The notes beneath the pieces were generated by a model. It saw nothing but the letters and a program-made list of their open reading frames with translations, did no database searches and had not been told where the DNA came from. Positions 11,720 through 19,835 of a stretch of 64,000 nucleotides of DNA are shown here, in pieces (position 1 is the first letter of the stretch; every line of letters starts with the position of its first letter). The DNA is from Liolophura sinensis (Eukaryota; Mollusca; Polyplacophora; Chitonida; Chitonidae). The stretch is from positions 72,074,028 to 72,138,027 of the forward strand of contig NC_088295.1 of assembly GCF_032854445.1 (NCBI RefSeq). Direction: 5' to 3'. The position numbers were made by a program, and so were the translations under genes.

Positions 11720-12022
11720 GCTTATTGGGACTTGATCTAATTGAGGTAATGCTGAGATTATTCGTGACGGGCGCTTCAGGATGTAGGGAAGTGCCTTGGA
11801 CTGTGATGTAGATGACATGACGTCGATAAAAGTCGCCTAAACCGAAAGTAACCGAAGCTATGAATGGCGGTATATAAATTAGATCGGACTTGGCTGAGAT
11901 TTAAGGTATAGTAAAAGCCTAAGCCTTCCGTCTGCTCTTTCCACGACCAGCAGACATTTCTGAATGTTGTCATAGTGTGTGATACACAAGAGAGTGTCAA
12001 AAACACCAATCGTCTCATGATT
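11720..12022 (-). repeat. Module present three times, with a partly conserved open frame
   Basis: The same sequence occurs at 49,960-50,232 and 53,260-53,562. In one minus-strand frame all three encode 'FRNVCWSWKEQTEGLGFYYT' or close variants, then 'LSQVRSN' and 'SFGSFRLGRLL'. The 53-kb copy has a one-base insertion that breaks the frame. No domain is recognised; it may be an old exon or a dispersed repeat. Confidence 0.35.
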
Positions 12023-12221
12023 TATGAAGGTATGACTGTCACGGGGGAACCTTCCCACGTGTGACATACAGACTGGCGCGCCACATCGGTGGTAGACAAG
12101 CGGTCTTTAATAGACTCCAAAAAATGGCCCGCACATGCACCGCTAACCCTTGTTTACCAGCAAGATCCCATGAACAATGTGGGTGTACGAGTATGCGCGC
12201 GCGTGTGTGTGCGTGTGAAAT

Positions 12222-12470
12222 GAAGGCTTGGGGGATCGAACCTGCTTCTCGCCTTCCAGTCAGGTTATTGGTGAGACACAATCAAGCTTGTAAATCATGG
12301 ACATCGGAAATCAATACTTGTATTAAGCCGATCCCTCAAATCCAGCGTGTACAGAGACTTGCATATCACACAGGCCTGACCACTGCCCGTGCTGTGTGGT
12401 CAACTTGTGTAAGTCCCACTGGCTAATGTCTGGCTATGGCTAAAATAAATTTGCTACATATACTCATTTC
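12222..12470 (-). repeat. Well-conserved module with a tRNA B-box-like motif
   Basis: About 97% identical by eye to 53,908-54,160. On the minus strand it contains 'gcaggttcgatcccccaagc', close to a tRNA T-arm/B-box, so it may be the head of another tRNA-derived SINE. No matching A-box is obvious. Confidence 0.35.
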
Positions 12471-13260
12471 ATTGGAAGGATAGATCAGTAAAATTGGGTT
12501 CATTATTTGCTACAAAGTTCAGCTAAAAGGTTTGATTTATCAATGGCGCGGAGTACAATACAGACAAACTGAGTTAGTTTTCTGCAACTTGTTATTTTTC
12601 GAGGTTGAAGAAGTTATTGAATAGAACATACAAATTTATAGATCTTGCAAAATAAATTTATAAATTTATGGATCTTCTAAAATGACAATAGTTTTCAATT
12701 TTATTTGTAAATGTTATAAACCTGTGTTCGTCGATGTGAAAGCGAGGTATGTGTGTTTCAAGAGATAATTTAAGGTGAAATGAGAGCTGCATGCAGGATT
12801 TAACCTGAGGCGAAGAGGATGTTGTGCTGATTTACTGGAATTGACACTTGTGTGCACGTTTGTATGAGGATGAAATTGATAGTGTGGCCTTAAATTGTGC
12901 AAGAATTGATTTGATGTCAATTTAATGGCGTTTGATTCAATTGATGTATTTTGGAGTAGACTTCGATGGTGTATAAGTTGGTTTGAGATCATATGCACGA
13001 TGCATAACTTGAGTTGTGTCAAGATTCAGGTGTGAGAAGTGTACAGCTAAGATCCTGTTCTATGTGATGATGTCATTAACGATCATCGAGGCAACATTGA
13101 ATGTCATTATCAAAACGTTATTAGAAGAAACTGACATAAATCTCGAAACAGAAACATTTTTATTTCACTAGGTCGTGGGTCATGTTATATTCGCCAAATT
13201 TCTCTTTTGGGTAAAGAAGTGGTACCGGTCCTTTTTCTTTATAATTACAAGCAGAAGTTT

Positions 13261-13264
13261 GTTT
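13261..13264. repeat. Target-site duplication of the LTR element, left copy
   Basis: GTTT here repeats at 18442-18445 on the other side. The copy-B empty site reads 'ttttgtttctgcag' with one copy. Confidence 0.65.
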
Positions 13265-14275
13265 TGTTACGGTATTGAAAACGGCAACAGAAAACAGACT
13301 CAGTGACTCAATATTACAATGTAAACAATGCTTTATATATAAAATGAGACGTACAGTTTTACAGACAGTTCAACAACAACAACAACATACACATCAGTAT
13401 TACCGGTCTTTACAAGTTTCCAGTTCACCTTTGCATCCCAAGGAATGTATTCCAGGAAATCCAACGTAAAGACCATGGGATAAACACACAATTCACACAA
13501 GTCACAAATTGTCCTAGACAGGTACTTCGCCAGGTTAGCGAACACGAACACAGTACACAGGTTACACAGAACTGGAACAGTCAAGCCTTTGAATGACGTC
13601 ACACCCGCAGAGCACAACACAGGGTAAATACAGGCATGGAGGTATAATCCACTTTAGAACAGTTTCCCGCAGAAACTCACAAACGAGCCGTTCAGAGACG
13701 TGGAGTAATGTCACCTTGTGGCAGAACGAACGTCCTTTGCAAAACTGAAAACTTCAGTTTAGAGTCCTTGACGACCTTGTCGGTCAGGTGAGGTCAGCGT
13801 GTTAAACAAATTACACAGTCCACACTGTATAATCATAATCAAGATCCGAACACCAATAAACGTGACTTCCGCAGAAATTCACATAAACCAGACATCAGTA
13901 CTACTGTGGTACATAAACGGTGCCGGCATAAAAAACTGTCCTCCCAAATGAAACTGGCATCACCAGCTCATATCAAAATAATGGATTCGATACGAGAGCG
14001 TCTCACACTCTCCTGGCTCCCAGTGGATGCAGCAAAAAATACCTCCCCTCTGCACAGAAAACACGGCTTATATACGCTCCAGGTGGATTCAACTATTCTT
14101 AGACACAGAATTAACAGCCAATGAACAGCCAGTTAAATAAACAGAGCATTGAACAAGGTGCTTTCGGCCAGGTCCGCGCTGTACATATATAACAGGGCCT
14201 GTTATGCTTATAACATACAACACAAAGGTCCGCAGACTAACAGTACATGAAAACGTTAAATAGTCATACATAACA
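13265..14275 (-). repeat. 3' LTR, complete (about 1,011 bp)
   Basis: On the minus strand it begins TGTTATG directly after the polypurine tract and ends CCGTAACA at the target-site duplication. Its first 144 bases match 18,298-18,441 with one mismatch; the rest has no partner in the element. The open frames of 72 to 108 codons inside it are not genes. Confidence 0.8.
14067..14074 (-). promoter_or_regulatory. TATA box of the 3' LTR
   Basis: TATATAAG on the minus strand, about 200 bases into the LTR, is where a U3 promoter would be expected. The 5' LTR remnant lacks it. Confidence 0.55.
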
Positions 14276-14287
14276 CCCCCACCCTTC
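14276..14287 (-). other. Polypurine tract
   Basis: GAAGGGTGGGGG on the minus strand abuts the TGTTATG start of the 3' LTR, as needed for plus-strand DNA priming in LTR elements. It fixes the LTR boundary. Confidence 0.8.
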
Positions 14288-14389
14288 AGGGAAAGAAAGT
14301 TTTGCATAAAACTTTCTTTAACATATTCATAATTATGAATAACAATAACGTTTACCATAGTCTTTAAAAACAAAGCTGCAGAAAACCAA

Positions 14390-14680
14390 CTAGACACGTG
14401 ACAAACAATCAGCAATCACATTATATTTCCCTTTTATGTGTCTAATCTCTAGATTAAATTCTTGCAAAAGCAAACTCCACCGTAACAATCTTCGGTTTTT
14501 ACCTTTTAGTTTGTGCAAGAAGGTTAAGGGATTGTGATCTGTATACACAACAATGGGGTAACTTGACGAAGTCACATATACTTCAAAATGCTGTAATGCT
14601 AGAATCAAGGACAGACACTCCTTTTCTATTGTCGAATAATTTCTCTGGCACTTGTCAAATTTTCGAGAAAAAAAAAACAT
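14390..14680 (-). pseudogene. RNase H C-terminal part of pol, frameshifted from the main ORF
   Basis: It encodes 'KFDKCQRNYSTIEKECLSLI', 'ALQHFEVYV', 'VYTDHNPLTFLHKLKG' and ends 'ADCLSRV' before a stop, the usual end of a Ty3/Gypsy RNase H when no integrase follows. It is separated from the upstream ORF by a frame change at an A-run (plus strand, about 14,669-14,678) where the two frames overlap. A homopolymer slip is the simplest cause. It could be a natural mutation or a sequencing error. Confidence 0.85.
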
Positions 14681-17600
14681 ACAGGGTGATCAACATGATC
14701 TGTTTCATTTTCTTGTAACAAAACTGCCCCAGCAGATATATCACTAGCATCAACAGCTAGCTTAAATGGTAAATTAAAATCAGGTGCTACAAGTATGGGG
14801 CCGCTGCTTAGCATGGCCTTTAATCTATCAAAAGATCTCTGACACTCAATGGACCACAAGAATTTAGCACCTTTCTTTAACAGCTGAGTTAATGGCTCAC
14901 TAACAAATGAAAGGTTCCTACAGAACTTTCGATAATAACCTGCCATGCCCAAGAAACGCTTTAACTCTCTCTTACAACTTGGCAGTGGAAAACAAGAGAT
15001 AACAACTCCACTAGGATGTACAACATTGAGATCAGTGCTATCTCTGTCTAAACAGGGCTTTAACATGTTAATGTGACAAAGTTGTCTAGATTTGCGCCGA
15101 TCAGGAGTGAAAATAATATAATTAAGATCACTTAGCCTCTTGTCTACTACATAAGGTCCAAAATAACGAGCTTCAAGTGGCTTACCACTAACTGGAAGTA
15201 AGGCCAATACCTTTTGACCAACTTCAAATCTGCGTCTTACTGTCTCTTTGTCATACTTAGTTTTCATACTCTTCTGAGAAGCTGTAAGATTCTCTCTGGC
15301 TAACTCACATACTCTGTTGAGCTTAGTACGAAAACTTGACACATACTGTAATAGGTTAACATTGTCACTATCACCAGACACAAATTTTTCCTTGAACAAC
15401 TGTAGTGGACCACGCACAGTATGGCCAAACACAAGCTCAAATGGACTAAATCTAAGTGACTCTTGTACAGACTCTCTTACAGCAAACATTAACAAAGGTA
15501 CACCCTCGTCCCAATCTTTCCCTGTCTCAAAGCAGTAAGTTCTTATCATACTTTTCAGTGTCTGATGGAATCTCTCTAGTGCTCCTTGACTTTGTGGGTG
15601 ATAAGCTGAGGATTTATACTGGCTAATACCTAGCTCATGCATAACTTGTTGGAACACACCAGACATGAAATTTGAACCCTGGTCTGACTGTACTGACTTA
15701 GGCAGACCAAACATGGTGAAGAACTTAACTAAAGCCTTAATTACAGTCTTGGCAGTAATATTCCTTAGTGGAATTGCCTCAGGGAAACGAGTTGAAGTAC
15801 ACATTATGGTTAACATATACTGATTTCCAGACTTTGTCTTAGGTAGCGGACCAACACAATCTATTAAGATTCTACTGAATGGCTCACCAATTGCAGGAAT
15901 AGGCCTCAAGGCTGCCTTGGGGATTGTCTGGTTAGGTTTCCCCACTAACTGACATGCATGACAAGACCTGCAAAATTCAGTAACATCTTTCCTTATTCCT
16001 GGCCAATAAAAATGACTGAGAATCTTATGATAGGTCTTATTAACACCTAAATGACCTGCTAACGGCGTTTCATGCGCTATGGTCAGTATGTCTTTACGAT
16101 AAGACTTGGGCACAACTACCTGATGCTTAATTGCCCATTCATCCTCCAACGAAACATCGGGAGGTCTCCATTGCCGCATCAATACGCCAGACTTGACATA
16201 GTAGTAGCATGGGTCAGGTAAAGATTCGCCATCTTTAGCTGCATCATTAAACAAGCAAGAAATACTTGGATCACTGTGTTGTTCAGCAATCAACTCAGTC
16301 CTACAAAATGGCTGATCACCACTAACAAAATTAGTATCTACTTCCTGCTGGCTGTCTAATTTGGAAGAATCTCCATCCAACATTTTGTTGAGAAAAGTCT
16401 CACTCAAATCAACAGTACTACCCTGGTCTGTACCTACTTTTCTAGACATAGCTCTTGTAACAACACAGGACGGATATAAACCCGCTATCTCGCTTTCAAC
16501 TGGCTCTGTGACTGAATTCAGAGAAGGCTTATCAACCATTAAGGGATCAACAGTAACTTTATCATGTGCCAAGTCATTTCCCAACAACAAATGAATACCC
16601 TCAAAAGGTAATGAAGGCTTAATGCCTACCCTGACAGGTCCAGATATCAAATCTGATGACAAATAAATATCATGAAGGGGAACACTGACAAAGTCACTAG
16701 ACTCTACACCTCTAATAAGGGCACGAACCCCAGAGTATGACTCTTCAGAAAAGGGCAGAGTATTCATCAACAACAGAGACTGAGATGCCCCAGTATCCCT
16801 CAATATCTTTATAGGGGTAGCACAAGACATGTCGCTTCTAAGCGACACTGAACCAGAATTGATAAACGGAGCGAATTTGGGAATCTTATCCAATCCCATG
16901 TCAGCTAACTCAGATCTGCTTTTAACTGCTGATGTAACTTCCGGCAATGTTTTGTGCATTGCAACACAAAGACCTGTGGGCTTAGACTCATTCTCAGCTT
17001 CCCGTCTCCTTTTCAACTTGTAACATTCACTCATCACGTGACCTACCCGCTTGCAAAAATTACAAGTGACCCTATTTCGAGGACTACCATTCCAATCTGA
17101 ACTACGTGAACCATGAGCTGTAGAACCATTGGAGCCTGGTGTGGAACTCTTCTGTGTAGAGCTACCTCTACCTGTTGCATGTGACTGGGTATTTCTACGT
17201 GTAAATGAATTAAATGGCTTACCCGTGTATGTAACCTTATGTGTCAAGGAATAATCATCAGCTAAACTGGCGGCCTCTTCAAGTGTACTCGCCTTCTGCT
17301 CATCAACGAACACCTTTACATCATTATGAATACAACGCTTGAACTCTTCTACCAGCACAAGCTGACGCAAACTTTCAAAATCCTTGCCTATTTTCTTGGC
17401 TATACACCAGCGATCAAACAACTGCTCCTTAGCTCGACCAAACTCAACGTATGTCTGATCTCTACCTTTTTCACAGTTACGAAATTTCTGGCGGTAAGCT
17501 TCAGGCACCAATTCATAACCCTTCAAAATTACCTCTTTCACATAGTCATAATTGGAAGCATTCTCTACACTTAACTGAGTGTAAATTTCCTTGGCCTTTC

Positions 17601-18267
17601 CAATTAGCACACTCTGTAATAACATAGTCCAGAACTCTTTAGGCCACTGCAAACTAGTTGCAATTTTCTCAAAATGCAGAAAATACTTATCCACCTCTTT
17701 TTCCTGAAAGGATGGAACTAACCGAATGTATTTGGTCACATCAAATCCTGTACCCTGTCTACCGGAAGGACCCAGTTTCTCATCTCTTTCTACCTCTAAC
17801 TTTTTCATTTGGAACTCCAATTCTCTTTCCCTCTCTCTTTCCTCTCTCTGTACTTCCCTCTCCTCTCTCTGCACTTCCCTCTCTCTTTCCTCTGTCTCTC
17901 TCTGCATTTTCAACTTTTCTAACTCTATCTCATGTTCCCTCTCTTTTTCTTGCCTCTCTCTCTCATGTTCCCTCTCTTTCTCTCTTTCCTCTTTCTCCAA
18001 TCTCAACTTTTCTAACTCTAACTGCTTAAACTTAAGCTCGGCATCAGACTGACCCTCGAACTCATAATCAGATAATGCAGAACTATCAAACTTCCCTATC
18101 TCCACTAAATGTTTCAACAAAGTATACTGCATATCTCTTTTCCTCCATGAAGACTTTACGGACAAACCTAAAAATGTCCCTAACTTAACCAAGTCTTCCT
18201 TCTTTAAACTCTCAAAAACATCCTGATCGGGCGCATTAACAAACTGTTTAGGATCAAAATCTCCCAT
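14626..18267 (-). CDS. Retrotransposon Gag-protease-integrase-(partial RT) polyprotein
   Basis: A single 1,213-codon frame. Residues 1-70 are a small N-terminal region. About 75-163 is a highly charged Glu/Arg coiled coil. About 174-350 is a capsid-like region. About 399-413 is a zinc knuckle (CNFCKRVGHVMSEC). The aspartic protease motif DTGAS is near 491. Integrase follows: the HHCC finger (H..H then CRSCHAC) near 730-770, and the catalytic triad in 'LIDCVGP' (near 802), 'SDQGSNF' (near 862) and 'ALERFH' (near 898) with DD35E spacing. From about residue 1,090 comes the RT thumb/connection ('KRELKRFLGMAGYYRKF') and the start of RNase H ('VDASDISAGAVLLQ'). The RT fingers and palm with the catalytic Asp pair are absent, so an in-frame deletion joined integrase to the end of RT. 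Start is the first ATG after the leader. No role in the host is suggested. Confidence 0.9.
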   Translation of the reverse strand: MGDFDPKQFVNAPDQDVFESLKKEDLVKLGTFLGLSVKSSWRKRDMQYTLLKHLVEIGKFDSSALSDYEFEGQSDAELKFKQLELEKLRLEKEEREKEREHERERQEKEREHEIELEKLKMQRETEEREREVQREEREVQREERERERELEFQMKKLEVERDEKLGPSGRQGTGFDVTKYIRLVPSFQEKEVDKYFLHFEKIATSLQWPKEFWTMLLQSVLIGKAKEIYTQLSVENASNYDYVKEVILKGYELVPEAYRQKFRNCEKGRDQTYVEFGRAKEQLFDRWCIAKKIGKDFESLRQLVLVEEFKRCIHNDVKVFVDEQKASTLEEAASLADDYSLTHKVTYTGKPFNSFTRRNTQSHATGRGSSTQKSSTPGSNGSTAHGSRSSDWNGSPRNRVTCNFCKRVGHVMSECYKLKRRREAENESKPTGLCVAMHKTLPEVTSAVKSRSELADMGLDKIPKFAPFINSGSVSLRSDMSCATPIKILRDTGASQSLLLMNTLPFSEESYSGVRALIRGVESSDFVSVPLHDIYLSSDLISGPVRVGIKPSLPFEGIHLLLGNDLAHDKVTVDPLMVDKPSLNSVTEPVESEIAGLYPSCVVTRAMSRKVGTDQGSTVDLSETFLNKMLDGDSSKLDSQQEVDTNFVSGDQPFCRTELIAEQHSDPSISCLFNDAAKDGESLPDPCYYYVKSGVLMRQWRPPDVSLEDEWAIKHQVVVPKSYRKDILTIAHETPLAGHLGVNKTYHKILSHFYWPGIRKDVTEFCRSCHACQLVGKPNQTIPKAALRPIPAIGEPFSRILIDCVGPLPKTKSGNQYMLTIMCTSTRFPEAIPLRNITAKTVIKALVKFFTMFGLPKSVQSDQGSNFMSGVFQQVMHELGISQYKSSAYHPQSQGALERFHQTLKSMIRTYCFETGKDWDEGVPLLMFAVRESVQESLRFSPFELVFGHTVRGPLQLFKEKFVSGDSDNVNLLQYVSSFRTKLNRVCELARENLTASQKSMKTKYDKETVRRRFEVGQKVLALLPVSGKPLEARYFGPYVVDKRLSDLNYIIFTPDRRKSRQLCHINMLKPCLDRDSTDLNVVHPSGVVISCFPLPSCKRELKRFLGMAGYYRKFCRNLSFVSEPLTQLLKKGAKFLWSIECQRSFDRLKAMLSSGPILVAPDFNLPFKLAVDASDISAGAVLLQENETDHVDHPVCFFFLENLTSAREIIRQ

Positions 18268-18297
18268 TGTAAATATTTAGCCACTGAATCATTCACC

Positions 18298-18441
18298 GTT
18301 AAAAAAACAGAGCATTGAACAAGGTGCTTTCGGCCAGGTCCGCGCTGTACATATATAACAGGGCCTGTTATGCTTATAACATACAACACAAAGGTCCGCA
18401 GACTAACAGTACATGAAAACGTTAAATAGTCATACATAACA
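18298..18441 (-). repeat. 5' LTR remnant (144 bp)
   Basis: Identical to the first 144 bases of the 3' LTR except at 18,304. It then changes abruptly to the leader sequence in front of the Gag start at 18,267. The rest of the LTR, including the TATA box, is missing, so normal transcription from this LTR is unlikely. Confidence 0.8.
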
Positions 18442-18685
18442 GTTTGCACAGAATCACAGCTGTATTGATTCTGATGGTGTGGGATTATTGCCGTGTACCA
18501 GGTTTTAAAACCACTCGCCTTCGACAAGGAATGGTGCGGCTTTCTGAAATTGATATGTTTGTGACTACAGAATGGTCTTTGTAGCTTTGTTGGTATGTTG
18601 CGTGGCGTGGGAAAACCTCTAATCTGTCCCTGATCTAATAACATTAGAGTGAACGCTGAGGGACAAACCGAAGTAAATTTTTTGA

Positions 18686-18948
18686 TTTTTTTTTTTTTGA
18701 TTGGTGTTTTACGCCGTACTCAAGAATATTTCACTTATACGACGGCGGCCAGCATTATGGTTGGTGGAAACCGGGCACAACCCGGTGGAAACCCATGACC
18801 ATCCGCAGATTGCTGGCAGACCTTCCCACTTACGGCCGGAGACGAAGCCAGCATGAGCTGGACTTGAAATCACAGCGACCGCATTGGTGAGAGGCTCCTG
18901 GGCATTACGCTGCGCTAGCGCGCTAACCGACTGAGCCACGGAGGGCCC
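18686..18948 (-). mobile_element. Full-length SINE with target-site duplication
   Basis: A complete reverse-oriented copy, from the tail 'gattggtgttttacgccgta' to the head 'aaccgactgagccacggagg'. It is flanked by taaattttttga (18674-18685 and 18949-18960). The copy-B locus near 54,915 lacks it. Confidence 0.92.
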
Positions 18949-19454
18949 TAAATTTTTTGAAGTCTTTATTTTATGTTTCCGCAGTCGATATTCAAACCAG
19001 TCAGAAGGATTACCAGAAGACGGAAAATTACTTCAAAATCAAATAAATTGGGCATTAACAACAAGTGAGTATAGTTTCTCTGAAAGCCTTGGTCCTGGAC
19101 AAATAAGCTCTTGAATAGATGTTTGTGATGTTTGTGGGAGCTGTTTTTAATGCGCTGTTTTTATTCATCGCTCATTATCTTTGCCCGAGGCAAAAGAAAT
19201 CGGCATCTCAGGTAAGTTTACTAGCGATTACGTGGCGTTAAGGAAATGTGCTTACCTTGCCAACACAAAGTAAACACTGCAGTCTGGCATGGTAGTTACA
19301 CACACAGGATTCACATGGTTCGTATCTCTTGGACACATTTTTGCTCAAAATGTCAATCTTTGCTTACCTATTAGTTGCTCTGGGTGAAAAGTACTAACGG
19401 TAAGACACGAAGATAAATAAACGGAGACAGGAGTTTAATTATTTCCAGCACAGT

Positions 19455-19718
19455 TTATATTTGGTGTACTGATCCTGAACTTGATGGGCCTTCAGGGGTT
19501 TCTTTTTGACCGAAGTAAGTTAAGCCTACATCTGACAATTTACCATGTGGACTATACACACTGATGATAATACGGTTTGTCTGGCATGACACCTGCTTGA
19601 GATCACCCAGAGACGTTGGGGATGATGGAGTGTCAGTTTTATCTGTTATATAACACGGTGAGTATGTGCTGATGTTTGAGGCGTTCAGTCCTGAATGATC
19701 ACGTACCAACTGCACATG
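19455..19718 (-). CDS. Small open frame conserved in both duplication copies, unknown
   Basis: An 86-codon frame whose copy-B counterpart (63,311-63,535) keeps most residues, e.g. 'ISTYSPCYITDKTDTPSS', 'TSLGDLKQVSCQ' and 'NRIIIS', with conservative changes between. The conserved part is preceded on the minus strand by 'catgtgcag' (copy A) or 'catggttag' (copy B), either of which could be a splice acceptor, so it may be an internal or terminal exon. I recognise no domain. Conservation could also follow simply from recent duplication. Confidence 0.3.
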   Translation of the reverse strand, partial: HVQLVRDHSGLNASNISTYSPCYITDKTDTPSSPTSLGDLKQVSCQTNRIIISVYSPHGKLSDVGLTYFGQKETPEGPSSSGSVHQI

Positions 19719-19835
19719 AACAGTAATGTATCATTGTGACAATTTTGAGATAAGAGAGGAGGTCGTATATCATATGCTGACGTTACCTGTCAGATAAAAA
19801 TCGAATGAAATATATCTATGTTTTGTTCGCTGTTT

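Larger units (their letters stand above)
11204..13264. other. Copy A block without genes
   Basis: Aligns with 49,025-49,520, with the twice-repeated module at 49,960-50,230 and 53,260-53,560, and with 53,910-54,655. About 13,028-13,228 is missing from copy B. The last 30 bases, up to 13,264, match 54,655-54,692, which is the empty site of the LTR element. Confidence 0.55.
13265..18441 (-). mobile_element. Gmr1-like Ty3/Gypsy LTR retrotransposon, defective
   Basis: A 5.2-kb element on the minus strand. It ends with TGTTA...TAACA and is flanked by the 4-base duplication GTTT (13261-13264 and 18442-18445). The homologous copy-B locus at about 54,690 is an empty site. Reading along the element: 5' LTR remnant (144 bp), a short leader, one long ORF for Gag, CCHC, protease, integrase and a fragment of reverse transcriptase, then RNase H in another frame, a polypurine tract and a complete 1,011-bp 3' LTR. 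Integrase upstream of reverse transcriptase is the order of the Gmr1-like clade, not of ordinary Ty3/Gypsy elements. The missing RT core, the RNase H frameshift and the truncated 5' LTR make it non-autonomous. Confidence 0.9.
1..19790 (+). repeat. Segmental duplication, copy A
   Basis: This segment aligns colinearly and in the same orientation with 31,690-63,630. Anchor pairs read directly are 1-650/31,735-32,360, 1,206-1,660/32,370-32,875, 2,510-2,790/38,555-38,800, 3,005-5,465/40,130-43,310, 6,131-6,500/43,315-43,640, 7,005-7,740/43,670-44,375, 7,735-10,560/45,145-48,390, 11,205-11,700/49,025-49,520, 12,225-13,025/53,910-54,655, 18,442-18,680/54,690-54,910 and 19,210-19,790/63,040-63,630. 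By eye, identity runs from roughly 85% to 97%. Gaps correspond mostly to mobile-element insertions. Confidence 0.85.
18442..19790. other. Copy A block without confident genes
   Basis: Positions 18,442-18,680 and 18,960-19,100 match 54,690-54,910 and 54,925-55,065. About 19,130-19,205 matches 57,530-57,605 and 52,400-52,470. Positions 19,210-19,790 match 63,040-63,630. A SINE and one small conserved frame are listed separately. Confidence 0.55.

Noticed and set aside
14132-14275. A 144-bp LTR at both ends of the retrotransposon
   Set aside because: Only the 5' end matches over 144 bases. The TAACA end, the GTTT target duplication and the empty site in copy B place the 3' LTR end at 13,265.
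13333-14415. Open frames of 95 and 108 codons between the retrotransposon pol and the left flank
   Set aside because: They lie in or overlap the 3' LTR and are not shared with other copies of a gene.
17658-18052. Plus-strand Ser/Leu/Phe-rich frames of 108 and 123 codons
   Set aside because: They are antisense to the Glu/Arg coiled coil of the retrotransposon Gag.
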